Source of the DNA: Bordetella ansorpii | Lineage (GTDB): Bacteria > Pseudomonadota > Gammaproteobacteria > Burkholderiales > Burkholderiaceae_B | Direction: 5' to 3' | DNA length: 64,000 nt | Assembly: GCF_900078705.1 (NCBI RefSeq) | Contig: NZ_FKIF01000002.1 | Coordinates: 682,001 to 746,000, forward strand | In this document: positions 33,637 through 40,603 of the stretch, piece by piece | Layout of the letters: the number at the start of each line of letters is the position of its first letter | Position numbering within the stretch: position 1 is the first letter of the stretch | Position numbers and translations under genes: made by a program | The notes under the pieces: model-generated | Databases searched by the model: none | Told to the model about the DNA's origin: nothing | The model's input: the letters and a program-made list of their open reading frames with translations, nothing else

Positions 33637-34911
33637 TCACGCCGCGCCGCGCCCGTCGCCGGACGGCGCCTGATGCTGGCCGGAGGGATCGGGCGTCGCG
33701 GCATCCCACGGCGCCTGATCGGGCTCCGCCGCCCCAGGCGCGGCGGCTGCCGGCGCCACCGTGCTGGCCGCCGAGGGCGCCGCCTTCACCACCCGGTGCA
33801 CGAACTGCAGTTTGCCCACCACCGCGGCGGGCAGCACGAAGGGGTAGAAGTCGCGTTGTCCCATGCTGCGCGCCAGTTCGTTCATCACGCCGGTCAGTTC
33901 GACCCAGGCGTTGACCAGGCCGAGGAACTGTTCGCCGCCCGGATCGGTGGGATCGTACAGCGCGTCCACGGTGAACGGATCGTAGGGCAGCTCCACCGTG
34001 TTGCGGCCCACGCCGAAGCTCAGGGCGGTGTCCAGCGTGTCCATCATGTGCAGGTAGTGCGCCCAGGTCTCGGCCCAGTCTTCCCAGGGATGCGACGAGG
34101 CGTAGGTGCTGATGAAACGCGTGTCCCAGTCGGCGGGCGGGCCCTGCTCGTAGTGCACCTTCAGGGCTTCGCCGTAGTCGGCGCGCTCGTCGCCGAACAC
34201 CTGGCGGAAACTGTCCAGCCAGGAGGTGCCGGCCACCAGCCGGTCCCAGTAATAATGGCCGATCTCGTGGCGGAAGTGGCCGACCAGCGTGCGGTAGGGC
34301 TCGTGCATCTGCTCGCGCACGCGCACGCGGTAGGCATCGTCGGCTTCCAGGATGTTCAGCGTGATCAGGCCGCTGGCATGGCCCGTCATGGGCGGCTTGC
34401 CGTCGGCGTCGGGCGCCAGGAAATCGAACATCACGCCGCCGTCGCCCTGTTCCTCGGCGCGCTGCACCGGCAGGTTCAGGGTCAGCAACTGCGCGATCAG
34501 GCGGCGCTTGGCGGCCTCGATCTTGAACCACAGGCGGCCGTTGTCGCCTTCCGACAGATTGGGGATGGTGCGGTTCAGCGCACAGGCCACGCACAGGGCG
34601 TCGGGCGAATCCGCCGGCACCAGCCAGTTGCACAGCGCCGGGGTGGCGTAGTTGGCGCAGCGTTTGTAGGCCTTGCCGCGCTGGCGGTTGGCGGTGCGCC
34701 AGGTGTCGGGTTTGTTGCCCGGGGCCAGCGCCACCACGCGTCCGCGCCCGGGGTCGTAGCCCAGCTGGTTGTGGCAGTTCAGGCATTCGGTGTTGTCGAA
34801 GAACACCGGCTGCCCGCACGTGCATTGATACAGGCGCGACCGCGTCGGGCGGCCCTGGCCGCGCCGGCCGCCGGCCAGTTGCTGGCTGATGGAGTCGAAA
34901 AAGCTGATCAT
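33637..34911 (-). CDS. Putative zinc-binding metallopeptidase with N-terminal zinc ribbon
   Basis: 424 residues. A four-Cys zinc ribbon opens the protein (YQCTCGQPVFFDNTECLNCHN, residues about 28-48). A second Cys set follows around residues 90-115. The catalytic-type motif HEIGHYYWD (HExxH) lies near residue 240 in a large DUF2248-like domain. An Ala/Pro-rich tail of about 60 residues ends it. It lies between the transglutaminase-like gene (83-nt gap) and Anbu (81-nt gap). Presumably it processes the same unknown peptide as its neighbours. Confidence 0.8.
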   Translation of the reverse strand: MISFFDSISQQLAGGRRGQGRPTRSRLYQCTCGQPVFFDNTECLNCHNQLGYDPGRGRVVALAPGNKPDTWRTANRQRGKAYKRCANYATPALCNWLVPADSPDALCVACALNRTIPNLSEGDNGRLWFKIEAAKRRLIAQLLTLNLPVQRAEEQGDGGVMFDFLAPDADGKPPMTGHASGLITLNILEADDAYRVRVREQMHEPYRTLVGHFRHEIGHYYWDRLVAGTSWLDSFRQVFGDERADYGEALKVHYEQGPPADWDTRFISTYASSHPWEDWAETWAHYLHMMDTLDTALSFGVGRNTVELPYDPFTVDALYDPTDPGGEQFLGLVNAWVELTGVMNELARSMGQRDFYPFVLPAAVVGKLQFVHRVVKAAPSAASTVAPAAAAPGAAEPDQAPWDAATPDPSGQHQAPSGDGRGAA

Positions 34912-34994
34912 GATGCGGCCCCCCGGACCTCCGGTTCGCCACGGTCAGCAGGAAGTGTGCCGGGCAGAGGCACTGTATCGCAGCGCCAGGAAAC

Positions 34995-35990
34995 TCAGGT
35001 GACGGCTGTGCTCAACTCGTTATCGTCGGTGACGGCGGCGGGCCATGCCGTGGGCAGGTCCAGGCCGTCGGGCAGGTCATCCCAGGGTGCCACGGTGACG
35101 CGTACTGACAATTCATGGCCGCCGCCGCCATGGATGACGCCACGCATGGGGGTGACGTCGCCGTAGTCGCGGCCATAGGCCAGGATGACGTGACTCTGGT
35201 CCGGCACCACGTCGTTGGTCGGGTCCAGGTCCAGCCAGCCGCCGTTGACGGCCAGCCCGGGGCAATGCACCGACACCCAGGCGTGCGAGGCGTCGGCGCC
35301 GACCAGGCGCGGCTTGCCCGGCGGCGGCCTGGAGACCAGATAACCGCTGACGTAGCGCGCCGACAGGCCCAGCGCGCGCAGGCAGCCGATCATGACGTGG
35401 GCGAAGTCCTGGCACACGCCGATGCGCTGCGTGTAGGCCTCTAGCACCGGGGTGTTGATCTGCGTGCTGGCCGGGGCATAGGTGAAGTCCTCGTGGATGC
35501 GGTGCATCAGGTCCAGCGCCGCCTGCGCCACCGGGCGGCCGGGCGGGAACGAAGGCAGGGCGTAGTCGCGCAGTTCGTCGTGCAGCGGCACGAACGGGGA
35601 CGGAAACGAGAACTCGGCCTCGGCCGCGTAAGGGGCGCCCGCCAGGTAGCGCAGGCGCAGCGCCGCCTCTTCCCAGGGCACGCATGCCTGGGCGTCCAGG
35701 CCCGCGTGGCGGTCGGCCACGGTGACGCGGCTGCTGGCGCGCACCAGCAGGGCTTCGTGGGGCACGTACAGGGCGAAGACATTGCGCCAGTTGCCCAGGG
35801 CATCGGGGCCGGCCTGCGGGCGGCTGGGGTCGGGATCGACGTGCAGCAGGTGGCCGTCCAGCGTCTGCCAGGCATCGTGCCGGGGGCGCAGGTAGGCCAG
35901 GTGATGGGCCAGTTCGACCGGCGCCTCGTAGCGGTAGGCGGTTTCGTGCACCACTGCCAGGGTGCGGAAGGCGACGGGCGGGGAAAGCAT
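34995..35990 (-). CDS. Transglutaminase-like protease
   Basis: 331 residues. An N-terminal beta-sandwich (VHETAYRYEAPVELAHHLAYLRPR) precedes a transglutaminase core. The catalytic Cys is in IGVCQDFAHVMIGCLRALG, His in ADASHAWVSVH and Asp in GWLDLDPTND. Such proteins are usually cysteine peptidases rather than crosslinkers. First gene of the Anbu half of the locus, directly downstream (118 nt) of the nrsF gene that ends the bufferin operon. A second and third transglutaminase-like protein lie at 46765 and 43275. Confidence 0.86.
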   Translation of the reverse strand: MLSPPVAFRTLAVVHETAYRYEAPVELAHHLAYLRPRHDAWQTLDGHLLHVDPDPSRPQAGPDALGNWRNVFALYVPHEALLVRASSRVTVADRHAGLDAQACVPWEEAALRLRYLAGAPYAAEAEFSFPSPFVPLHDELRDYALPSFPPGRPVAQAALDLMHRIHEDFTYAPASTQINTPVLEAYTQRIGVCQDFAHVMIGCLRALGLSARYVSGYLVSRPPPGKPRLVGADASHAWVSVHCPGLAVNGGWLDLDPTNDVVPDQSHVILAYGRDYGDVTPMRGVIHGGGGHELSVRVTVAPWDDLPDGLDLPTAWPAAVTDDNELSTAVT

Positions 35991-36108
35991 GGGATCGTGG
36001 TTCAGCGCGATAGGGAAAATGGGGCCTGCGCCGCGTCGATTTTCACATACTTTGACTGCCGCGGAGGGTGTCCCGGCCGCGTTTGCGTCCTGGCCGCGCC
36101 GCCGGCCG

Positions 36109-36750
36109 TCACCACGCCAACAGGCGCGGTCCGAACACCGCTCCCAGGATGGCCGGTCCCGCCATGCCGGCCACGTACCAGATTGCCCAGAACGCCACGC
36201 TCATTTCCGGGCAATGCAGGCAGTAGGCCACGGTGGCGGTCGCTCCGGAAAGCAGGCCCGCCGCGGCGCCCGCCGCGCGCAGATGCGTGGGCGCCAGGCT
36301 TTTCATGGCTCGGCATGTGGCGATGAAAGCCGGCACGGACAGCAACAGGATATTGAACGGGCAATCGCGCCAGGAGGTTCCCATCACCAGGGACAGGCGT
36401 TCCGGGGCCGGCGCCTGCGCGACGATCGCCGCGGCGGCCGTCCAGAGCACCAGGACGGGCACCGCAAGCATCAGCCACCACCCGCCGACCGAGAGGCCCG
36501 GGCGCGACAGCCGGGCTGCGATGCACAAGGCGAGGGCGGCGAGCACGGCAGGGAACGCGACCTTCGCCCAGAACAGCGGTGTGCCGGCGATCCCGGCGAT
36601 ATCGGGTCTGATGCCGAAGATCAGCGCGGCCATCAGGGCCGCGGCGAAGCCGCCCAGGGCGGTTGCCAGGCCGAACCGGCCCTCTGCGCGGGGCCGGCGC
36701 GTGGGGCCGGCATTGGCCGCAAGGAATGAAATGACGTCGTCAGTCTTCAT
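36109..36750 (-). CDS. nrsF: NrsF/DUF1109 anti-sigma factor with conserved cysteines
   Basis: 213 residues, about six transmembrane helices, an inner-membrane negative regulator of a SigF-type ECF sigma factor. The family landmarks are [15 protein letters not shown] (Cys130), the [11 protein letters not shown] loop and AYCLHCPEM (Cys177, Cys180), ending GPRLLAW. From memory two conserved cysteines at very similar positions are needed in Caulobacter NrsF for signal sensing. Its ATG overlaps the sigF stop (ATGA), so sigma and anti-sigma are translationally coupled. It is the last gene of the bufferin operon. Confidence 0.88.
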   Translation of the reverse strand: MKTDDVISFLAANAGPTRRPRAEGRFGLATALGGFAAALMAALIFGIRPDIAGIAGTPLFWAKVAFPAVLAALALCIAARLSRPGLSVGGWWLMLAVPVLVLWTAAAAIVAQAPAPERLSLVMGTSWRDCPFNILLLSVPAFIATCRAMKSLAPTHLRAAGAAAGLLSGATATVAYCLHCPEMSVAFWAIWYVAGMAGPAILGAVFGPRLLAW

Positions 36751-37313
36751 GATGCACCCCGCATTTTTGCGGCAAGGGATTTGAGTCCGCGATGTATGCC
36801 CACTTTGACCGCGGATTCGGAAAACCCGGTAAGTTTCGCTGTTTCGGTCACGGAGAGTCCTTCCAATTTGACGTGCACGAGGGGCAGGCGGTGCCGGTCG
36901 GGCAAGCCGGCCAGCAGCTTCTCGACATCGCGCCGCGCCATGGCCGCCTCTTCATCGGACTCCGAGAAAATGTCGGCATCGTCGTCCAGCGGGTCATGCA
37001 ACGCTTCGCGCTGCGCGCGTCGCCTCAGGAAGTCGGTGACCTTGTAACGGGCAATGGCGTGGGTCCAGGCGGTCAAGGGCTGGTCGGCAAGATAGGTGTG
37101 CCGGCCATTGTGGACCGCGATGAGGACTTCCTGCACGATATCCTCGATGTCGTCGGGCATGCGGAAAAGCCGCTTGCGCAGGTAGGCCCGCAGGTGGGCG
37201 CCCAGCGCCTGCAGAAACGCATGGTACGCGCGGGCATCGCCGTCCAGCCCCGCGAGGAACAGCGCCTTCAAGCGCAGTTCGGCGGCTGCCGGCGGGGCCT
37301 GTCGTGAATGCAT
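36747..37313 (-). CDS. sigF: SigF-type ECF RNA polymerase sigma factor
   Basis: 188 residues from the ATG that overlaps the preceding stop (TGATG); an ATG two codons upstream is also possible. Sigma-2 is seen in [17 protein letters not shown] and [18 protein letters not shown], sigma-4 in [41 protein letters not shown] longer open frame to 38510 is only the uninterrupted antisense of neighbours. It stands between two DUF1109 genes. The promoter before bufA1 has the GTAACC-N16-CGAA pattern reported for Caulobacter SigF, so this factor probably drives its own operon. Confidence 0.9.
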   Translation of the reverse strand: MHSRQAPPAAAELRLKALFLAGLDGDARAYHAFLQALGAHLRAYLRKRLFRMPDDIEDIVQEVLIAVHNGRHTYLADQPLTAWTHAIARYKVTDFLRRRAQREALHDPLDDDADIFSESDEEAAMARRDVEKLLAGLPDRHRLPLVHVKLEGLSVTETAKLTGFSESAVKVGIHRGLKSLAAKMRGAS

Positions 37314-37963
37314 CACCATCGCAGTATCCTCGGCGCCAGGATGGCCCCTATGCCCATCACGGCGGGTATCGCGCAGACGTGCCATGCGTCCACCATGAAC
37401 CCGGGAGAGGCCGGCCGGAACAGCGTATACACGAACACGCCCTGCGCGCCAGCCAGCAGGCCGATGCCCGCGCCGGTCAGCACCAGGCGCGTGGGCGCCA
37501 GGCGTTTCATCGCGTGCATGGCCGCAGCCAAGGCGGGCAGTGACAGCAATACGATACCCGCCAAGCCCCCGATGCCGGTTTCTCCGAGCGGTAGTCCCAG
37601 GCGCAATTCCGGCGGCGTGGCCATTTTCAGCGCGACCGTGACCGCCAGCATGGCGGCGACCGGCGCAAGCGCTTTCAGCCAAGCCCTGCGCGACGGACAT
37701 CCCGGGCGCGCCAGCCGGCCGGCCAAGGTCAGCGCGGCCGCGATCGTTCCCAGCGGGAACGCGAGCTTGATCCAGAATCCCGCCGTCAGCATCTGCTCCG
37801 GCATGTCGCTGCCGATGCCGTAGACCCCCGCCAGCACCGCCGTGTTGCCCGCCAGTCCCAGCACCAATGCGCGGTTGAGCGCCCTGGAAACGGCGTTGGG
37901 GCTGACGGGCGCGAGGTCCGTGGCCAGCCGGGAGATGAGATCCTGGGTCTGCATGGCGGCCAC
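37313..37963 (-). CDS. Second NrsF/DUF1109 paralogue lacking the conserved cysteines
   Basis: 216 residues, same fold as the 36109-36750 protein ([32 protein letters not shown]). Where that protein has [11 protein letters not shown] this one reads [11 protein letters not shown], and where it has YCLHCPEM this one reads YTLFRPASP. Both signature cysteine sites are gone; only Cys89 and Cys197 remain, at other places. It begins 3 nt after the doxX stop and its own stop overlaps sigF. It may hold SigF without responding to the metal or redox signal, or respond to something else. Confidence 0.85.
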   Translation of the reverse strand: MAAMQTQDLISRLATDLAPVSPNAVSRALNRALVLGLAGNTAVLAGVYGIGSDMPEQMLTAGFWIKLAFPLGTIAAALTLAGRLARPGCPSRRAWLKALAPVAAMLAVTVALKMATPPELRLGLPLGETGIGGLAGIVLLSLPALAAAMHAMKRLAPTRLVLTGAGIGLLAGAQGVFVYTLFRPASPGFMVDAWHVCAIPAVMGIGAILAPRILRW

Positions 37964-37966
37964 GCG

Positions 37967-38473
37967 TCAGCGGCGCGCCCGCCGGCTGCCCAGCCAGCCG
38001 TCGAGGCTCGCCTTGCCGGGCCCCCACGCGGCGATGCCGAGCGCCAGGGCGGCCCAGGTCAGGTGCACGGGCCAGCCATCTGGCACCGTCACCTGGATGA
38101 TGCAGGTCATCAACAGCAAGGCCAAGGCTGCGAGACGCGTGCCGAACCCCATCACCAGCAGAACGGGCAGAGCGATTTCCGCGCAGCCGGACAGGAAGGC
38201 GAACAGTTCCGGGTGGGGGTAGGGATAGGGGCCCCCTGGCAAGTGAAGCTGGAAGTCCTCGAACAACGCGGTCGCGGTGTCGTTCAACTGCAGGAAGCCT
38301 TGCCATTTCAACATGCCCGATTTCCAGAACGGCACCGCCAGCGCCAGGCGCATCAGCAGCGGGGCGAGCCAGGGCGCGGCAAGGCGGTGCAGGAGCTGGC
38401 TGCCGGCCAGCAGGGGATTGCGTCGCAGGGCAGGTTCCTGCCCGCCATTCGGGTTTGCATGTTGCATCATCAT
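37967..38473 (-). CDS. DoxX-family membrane protein of the bufferin operon
   Basis: 168 residues, four transmembrane helices. Family segments are [40 protein letters not shown] and WALLA-type last helices ([16 protein letters not shown]). The start lies among three consecutive ATG codons (38473, 38470, 38467), the first overlapping the bufC stop. DoxX-type proteins commonly accompany DUF692/DUF2063/DUF2282 genes; their role there is not established, possibly redox chemistry in the membrane. Confidence 0.85.
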   Translation of the reverse strand: MMMQHANPNGGQEPALRRNPLLAGSQLLHRLAAPWLAPLLMRLALAVPFWKSGMLKWQGFLQLNDTATALFEDFQLHLPGGPYPYPHPELFAFLSGCAEIALPVLLVMGFGTRLAALALLLMTCIIQVTVPDGWPVHLTWAALALGIAAWGPGKASLDGWLGSRRARR

Positions 38474-39255
38474 TCCTTGTAAGCCAGGCCGGTAAACACG
38501 CCGCAGGCAAGCATGCCGCCCAGGTTGCCCTGCAGATCGAAGCCGGGAGCCTGTCCGTAGGCTTCGGCCGCGGCCGCGCCCAAAGGCGCGCCGCTCATCA
38601 ACGAAGAGAGAAAGGCCGCACCACCCGCAGGCAGGCGGGACACCAGCACCTCGTATCCAGGCCGGGTCACCAAGGCGTCTTCGGCCTCGTCCGAGCAGAT
38701 CGGCGTGACGTCGGCATCGCGCTTGTTCATGGTGAAAATGGTCACGGCCGGAAAGCGTGACTGCACGATCCTGGTGGCGGGGTGGGGCCGAAAGCGGATA
38801 TCCGGCAAGTCGGCCGGCTCGATGGCCGCAATGGCTCCAGCGTCCAGGACGGGCGCGTCGGCCGCATGGTAGGCATCGAGCCAAGCCCGCTCGATGCGCG
38901 CCGTGTCGGCCAGCCAGGGCATGCCGCGCGCGTATTCGTAGGCCTCGACGAAGGCCGGAAAATCCCGTCCGTATTCGAACAGCAACGGGGAACGGGGCGG
39001 GCAGGCCCGGACGTGGAACCGCGCCATGGCGCGGAAGAAATCCACGCCGGTGATCCGTTGCGTCGCCGGATAAATGGCTGCCAAGGCGTCGACCAGGCTG
39101 GCCATCACGTTGTTCCGGTAGACGTTGTAGCGATCGGTCACGTCCCGGCCGGCATGCGCGACCACGTCGGCGGGCACCGGCTGGCGGGGGGCCATGAGGC
39201 CCCGGGCGAAGTCCGCGTGCGGGCAGGCGCTGTCGCGCGGAGGGGCGTCATGCAT
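38470..39255 (-). CDS. bufC: BufC/HvfC (DUF2063) bufferin maturation partner
   Basis: 261 residues. The N-terminal DUF2063 domain ([46 protein letters not shown]) was once called a putative DNA-binding domain. In MNIO systems it binds the precursor peptide and presents it to the oxygenase. The C-terminal half carries [21 protein letters not shown]. It overlaps bufB by 8 nt, so the two are made together and presumably form a complex in the cytoplasm. Confidence 0.9.
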   Translation of the reverse strand: MHDAPPRDSACPHADFARGLMAPRQPVPADVVAHAGRDVTDRYNVYRNNVMASLVDALAAIYPATQRITGVDFFRAMARFHVRACPPRSPLLFEYGRDFPAFVEAYEYARGMPWLADTARIERAWLDAYHAADAPVLDAGAIAAIEPADLPDIRFRPHPATRIVQSRFPAVTIFTMNKRDADVTPICSDEAEDALVTRPGYEVLVSRLPAGGAAFLSSLMSGAPLGAAAAEAYGQAPGFDLQGNLGGMLACGVFTGLAYKE

Positions 39256-40162
39256 ACGCTGCCTGCGTCGTCGTTCCTGCGCCGGCCTGCGTCATGATGC
39301 GGCGGGCCGCCGCCGCCTGGTCCCGCAGCACGCTCCAGGCAGGCAGCGCGCTGTCCCATTCCACCAGCGTCGGCCGCGGGCCGGCAAGGCCGATGGCATA
39401 TCGGTACAACTGCCAGACCGGCTCGGCAACCGCGCAGTCGTGGCTGTCGATCAGCAGGGGCGTTGCGTCGCCATCCCGGTCTGCACGGTGACCGGCCAGG
39501 TGTATTTCCTGTACGTGCGCCATGGGAAAGGCGTCCAGATAGGCGAGGGGCGAATAGCCGTGGTTGGCGGCCGACACGAAGACGTTGTTGACGTCCAGCA
39601 GGAGCCCGCAACCCGTGCGCCGGGCCACGGCAAGCAGAAATTCGGTTTCCTGCAGCGTCGATGACGCGAATTCGACGTAGGTGGCTGGGTTCTCCAGCAG
39701 GATCTGGCGTTGAAGCACGTCCTGCACCTGATCCAGGTGGCCGCATACCGCGTCCACCATGGCGTCGGTATATGGCACGGGCAGCAGGTCGTTGAAGAAG
39801 GCGCCGTCGTGCGATGACCAGGCCAGATGCTCAGAGACCAGGAAGGGCTCGTAGCGGCGCACCACGTCGCGCAGGCGCGCCAGGTGCGCCACATCCAGGG
39901 GGCCCGTGCCGCCGATGGACATGCCGACCCCGTGCACCGAGATCGGATAGGCCTGGCGGAGGGTCGCCAGCATCAGGTGAGCCGGTCCACCTGCCCCCAT
40001 GTAGTTCTCGGCGTGGACTTCGAAGAAGTCGACTGCCGGTCCGGCCGCGCGGATATCGGACACGTGCTGGTGCTTGAATCCCGCGCCGGCCAAGGCGCGC
40101 GGCTGCCCCTGCGCCAGTGGCAGGCCGTCCTGGCTGGCCGGAATGCACGCAGGGGCGGTCAT
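39248..40162 (-). CDS. bufB: BufB, MNIO-family (DUF692) bufferin maturase
   Basis: 304 residues, TIM-barrel multinuclear non-heme iron oxidative enzyme. The metal-binding signatures are all present in order: FFEVHAENYMG, ISVHGVGMSIGG, LVSEHLAWSS, LLENPATYV, LLLDVNNVFVSAANHG, EIHLAGH, LIDSHDCAV and TLVEWDSALP. Related BufB enzymes oxidise cysteines of bufferin precursors to thiooxazoles, creating a copper chelator. Start chosen at MTAPACIPASQDG, 13 nt after the bufA1 stop; the frame is open further upstream. Substrate: the BufA1 precursor encoded directly before it. Confidence 0.93.
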   Translation of the reverse strand: MTAPACIPASQDGLPLAQGQPRALAGAGFKHQHVSDIRAAGPAVDFFEVHAENYMGAGGPAHLMLATLRQAYPISVHGVGMSIGGTGPLDVAHLARLRDVVRRYEPFLVSEHLAWSSHDGAFFNDLLPVPYTDAMVDAVCGHLDQVQDVLQRQILLENPATYVEFASSTLQETEFLLAVARRTGCGLLLDVNNVFVSAANHGYSPLAYLDAFPMAHVQEIHLAGHRADRDGDATPLLIDSHDCAVAEPVWQLYRYAIGLAGPRPTLVEWDSALPAWSVLRDQAAAARRIMTQAGAGTTTQAAYA

Positions 40163-40175
40163 GGGACGCCCCGGA

Positions 40176-40487
40176 TCAGGACTTGATCGGGGTGAGGGAG
40201 CCGTGGCCGCCGCCAGGTACCTGGATGCTCGTGCAGGTGCCGCCTTGCACGAATTTCCAGGCATTGCCCTGGTAATCCATGGTGGACGTGCCCTGGCAGG
40301 TCGTGCCGGGACCGGCGGCGCAGTCATTCTGGCCCTTCAGGGCGACGCCATAGCATTTTTCTTTCTTTGCGGCGATCGCGGCGTTGGCTTCTTCCTTGGT
40401 CAGGGGCGCGGCGTTGGCGAAGGAGGCGAAGACGCCAGCAAAGGCGCTGGCGAGGACGGCGGAGGTGACGACGGTTTTCGCAGACAT
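40176..40487 (-). CDS. bufA1: BufA1 bufferin precursor (DUF2282)
   Basis: 103 residues. A Sec-type signal peptide (about residues 1-26, ending ANA) is followed by a short core with four cysteines: Cys45 ([10 protein letters not shown]), Cys56 (NDCAAG), Cys64 (TTCQGTS) and Cys85 (GGTCTS). This is the DUF2282 pattern of bufferins, ribosomally made, post-translationally modified periplasmic copper-binding peptides. First gene of bufA1-bufB-bufC-doxX-nrsF2-sigF-nrsF, preceded by an exact SigF-type promoter. Expected to be induced by copper or oxidative stress and to buffer copper in the periplasm. Confidence 0.92.
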   Translation of the reverse strand: MSAKTVVTSAVLASAFAGVFASFANAAPLTKEEANAAIAAKKEKCYGVALKGQNDCAAGPGTTCQGTSTMDYQGNAWKFVQGGTCTSIQVPGGGHGSLTPIKS

Positions 40488-40512
40488 GGAATTCTCCGGT
40501 AGTGAAAGACTG

Positions 40513-40531
40513 GGTATCCATCGTGGATACC
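40513..40531 (-). promoter_or_regulatory. Perfect palindrome in the bufA1 leader
   Basis: GGTATCCA-CGA-TGGATACC, an 8-bp perfect inverted repeat with a 3-nt loop, just downstream of the predicted transcription start and 25 nt before the ATG. As RNA it would be a stable 5' hairpin; as DNA it could be an operator. Confidence 0.6.
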
Positions 40532-40539
40532 TAGACTAG

Positions 40540-40565
40540 TTCGGCGGAACCGGAGAACGGGTTAC
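40540..40565 (-). promoter_or_regulatory. SigF-type promoter of the bufferin operon
   Basis: On the minus strand GTAACC, 16 nt, CGAA, an exact fit to the motif I recall for Caulobacter SigF-dependent promoters. It is placed so that transcription starts about 45 nt before bufA1. Confidence 0.85.
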
Positions 40566-40603
40566 AGCAAGGCGGAAATTATTTTGCGCGCCGGGGGGAT
40601 TGC

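Noticed and set aside
37314-38510. Upstream extension of the sigF reading frame to 587 codons
   Set aside because: The extension crosses nrsF2 and doxX in another frame and has no family similarity; the sigma domains begin only after the ATG at 37313.
36109-40565. Mobile element carrying the bufferin operon
   Set aside because: No integrase, transposase, tRNA or flanking direct repeat was seen at either end; GC content matches the surroundings.
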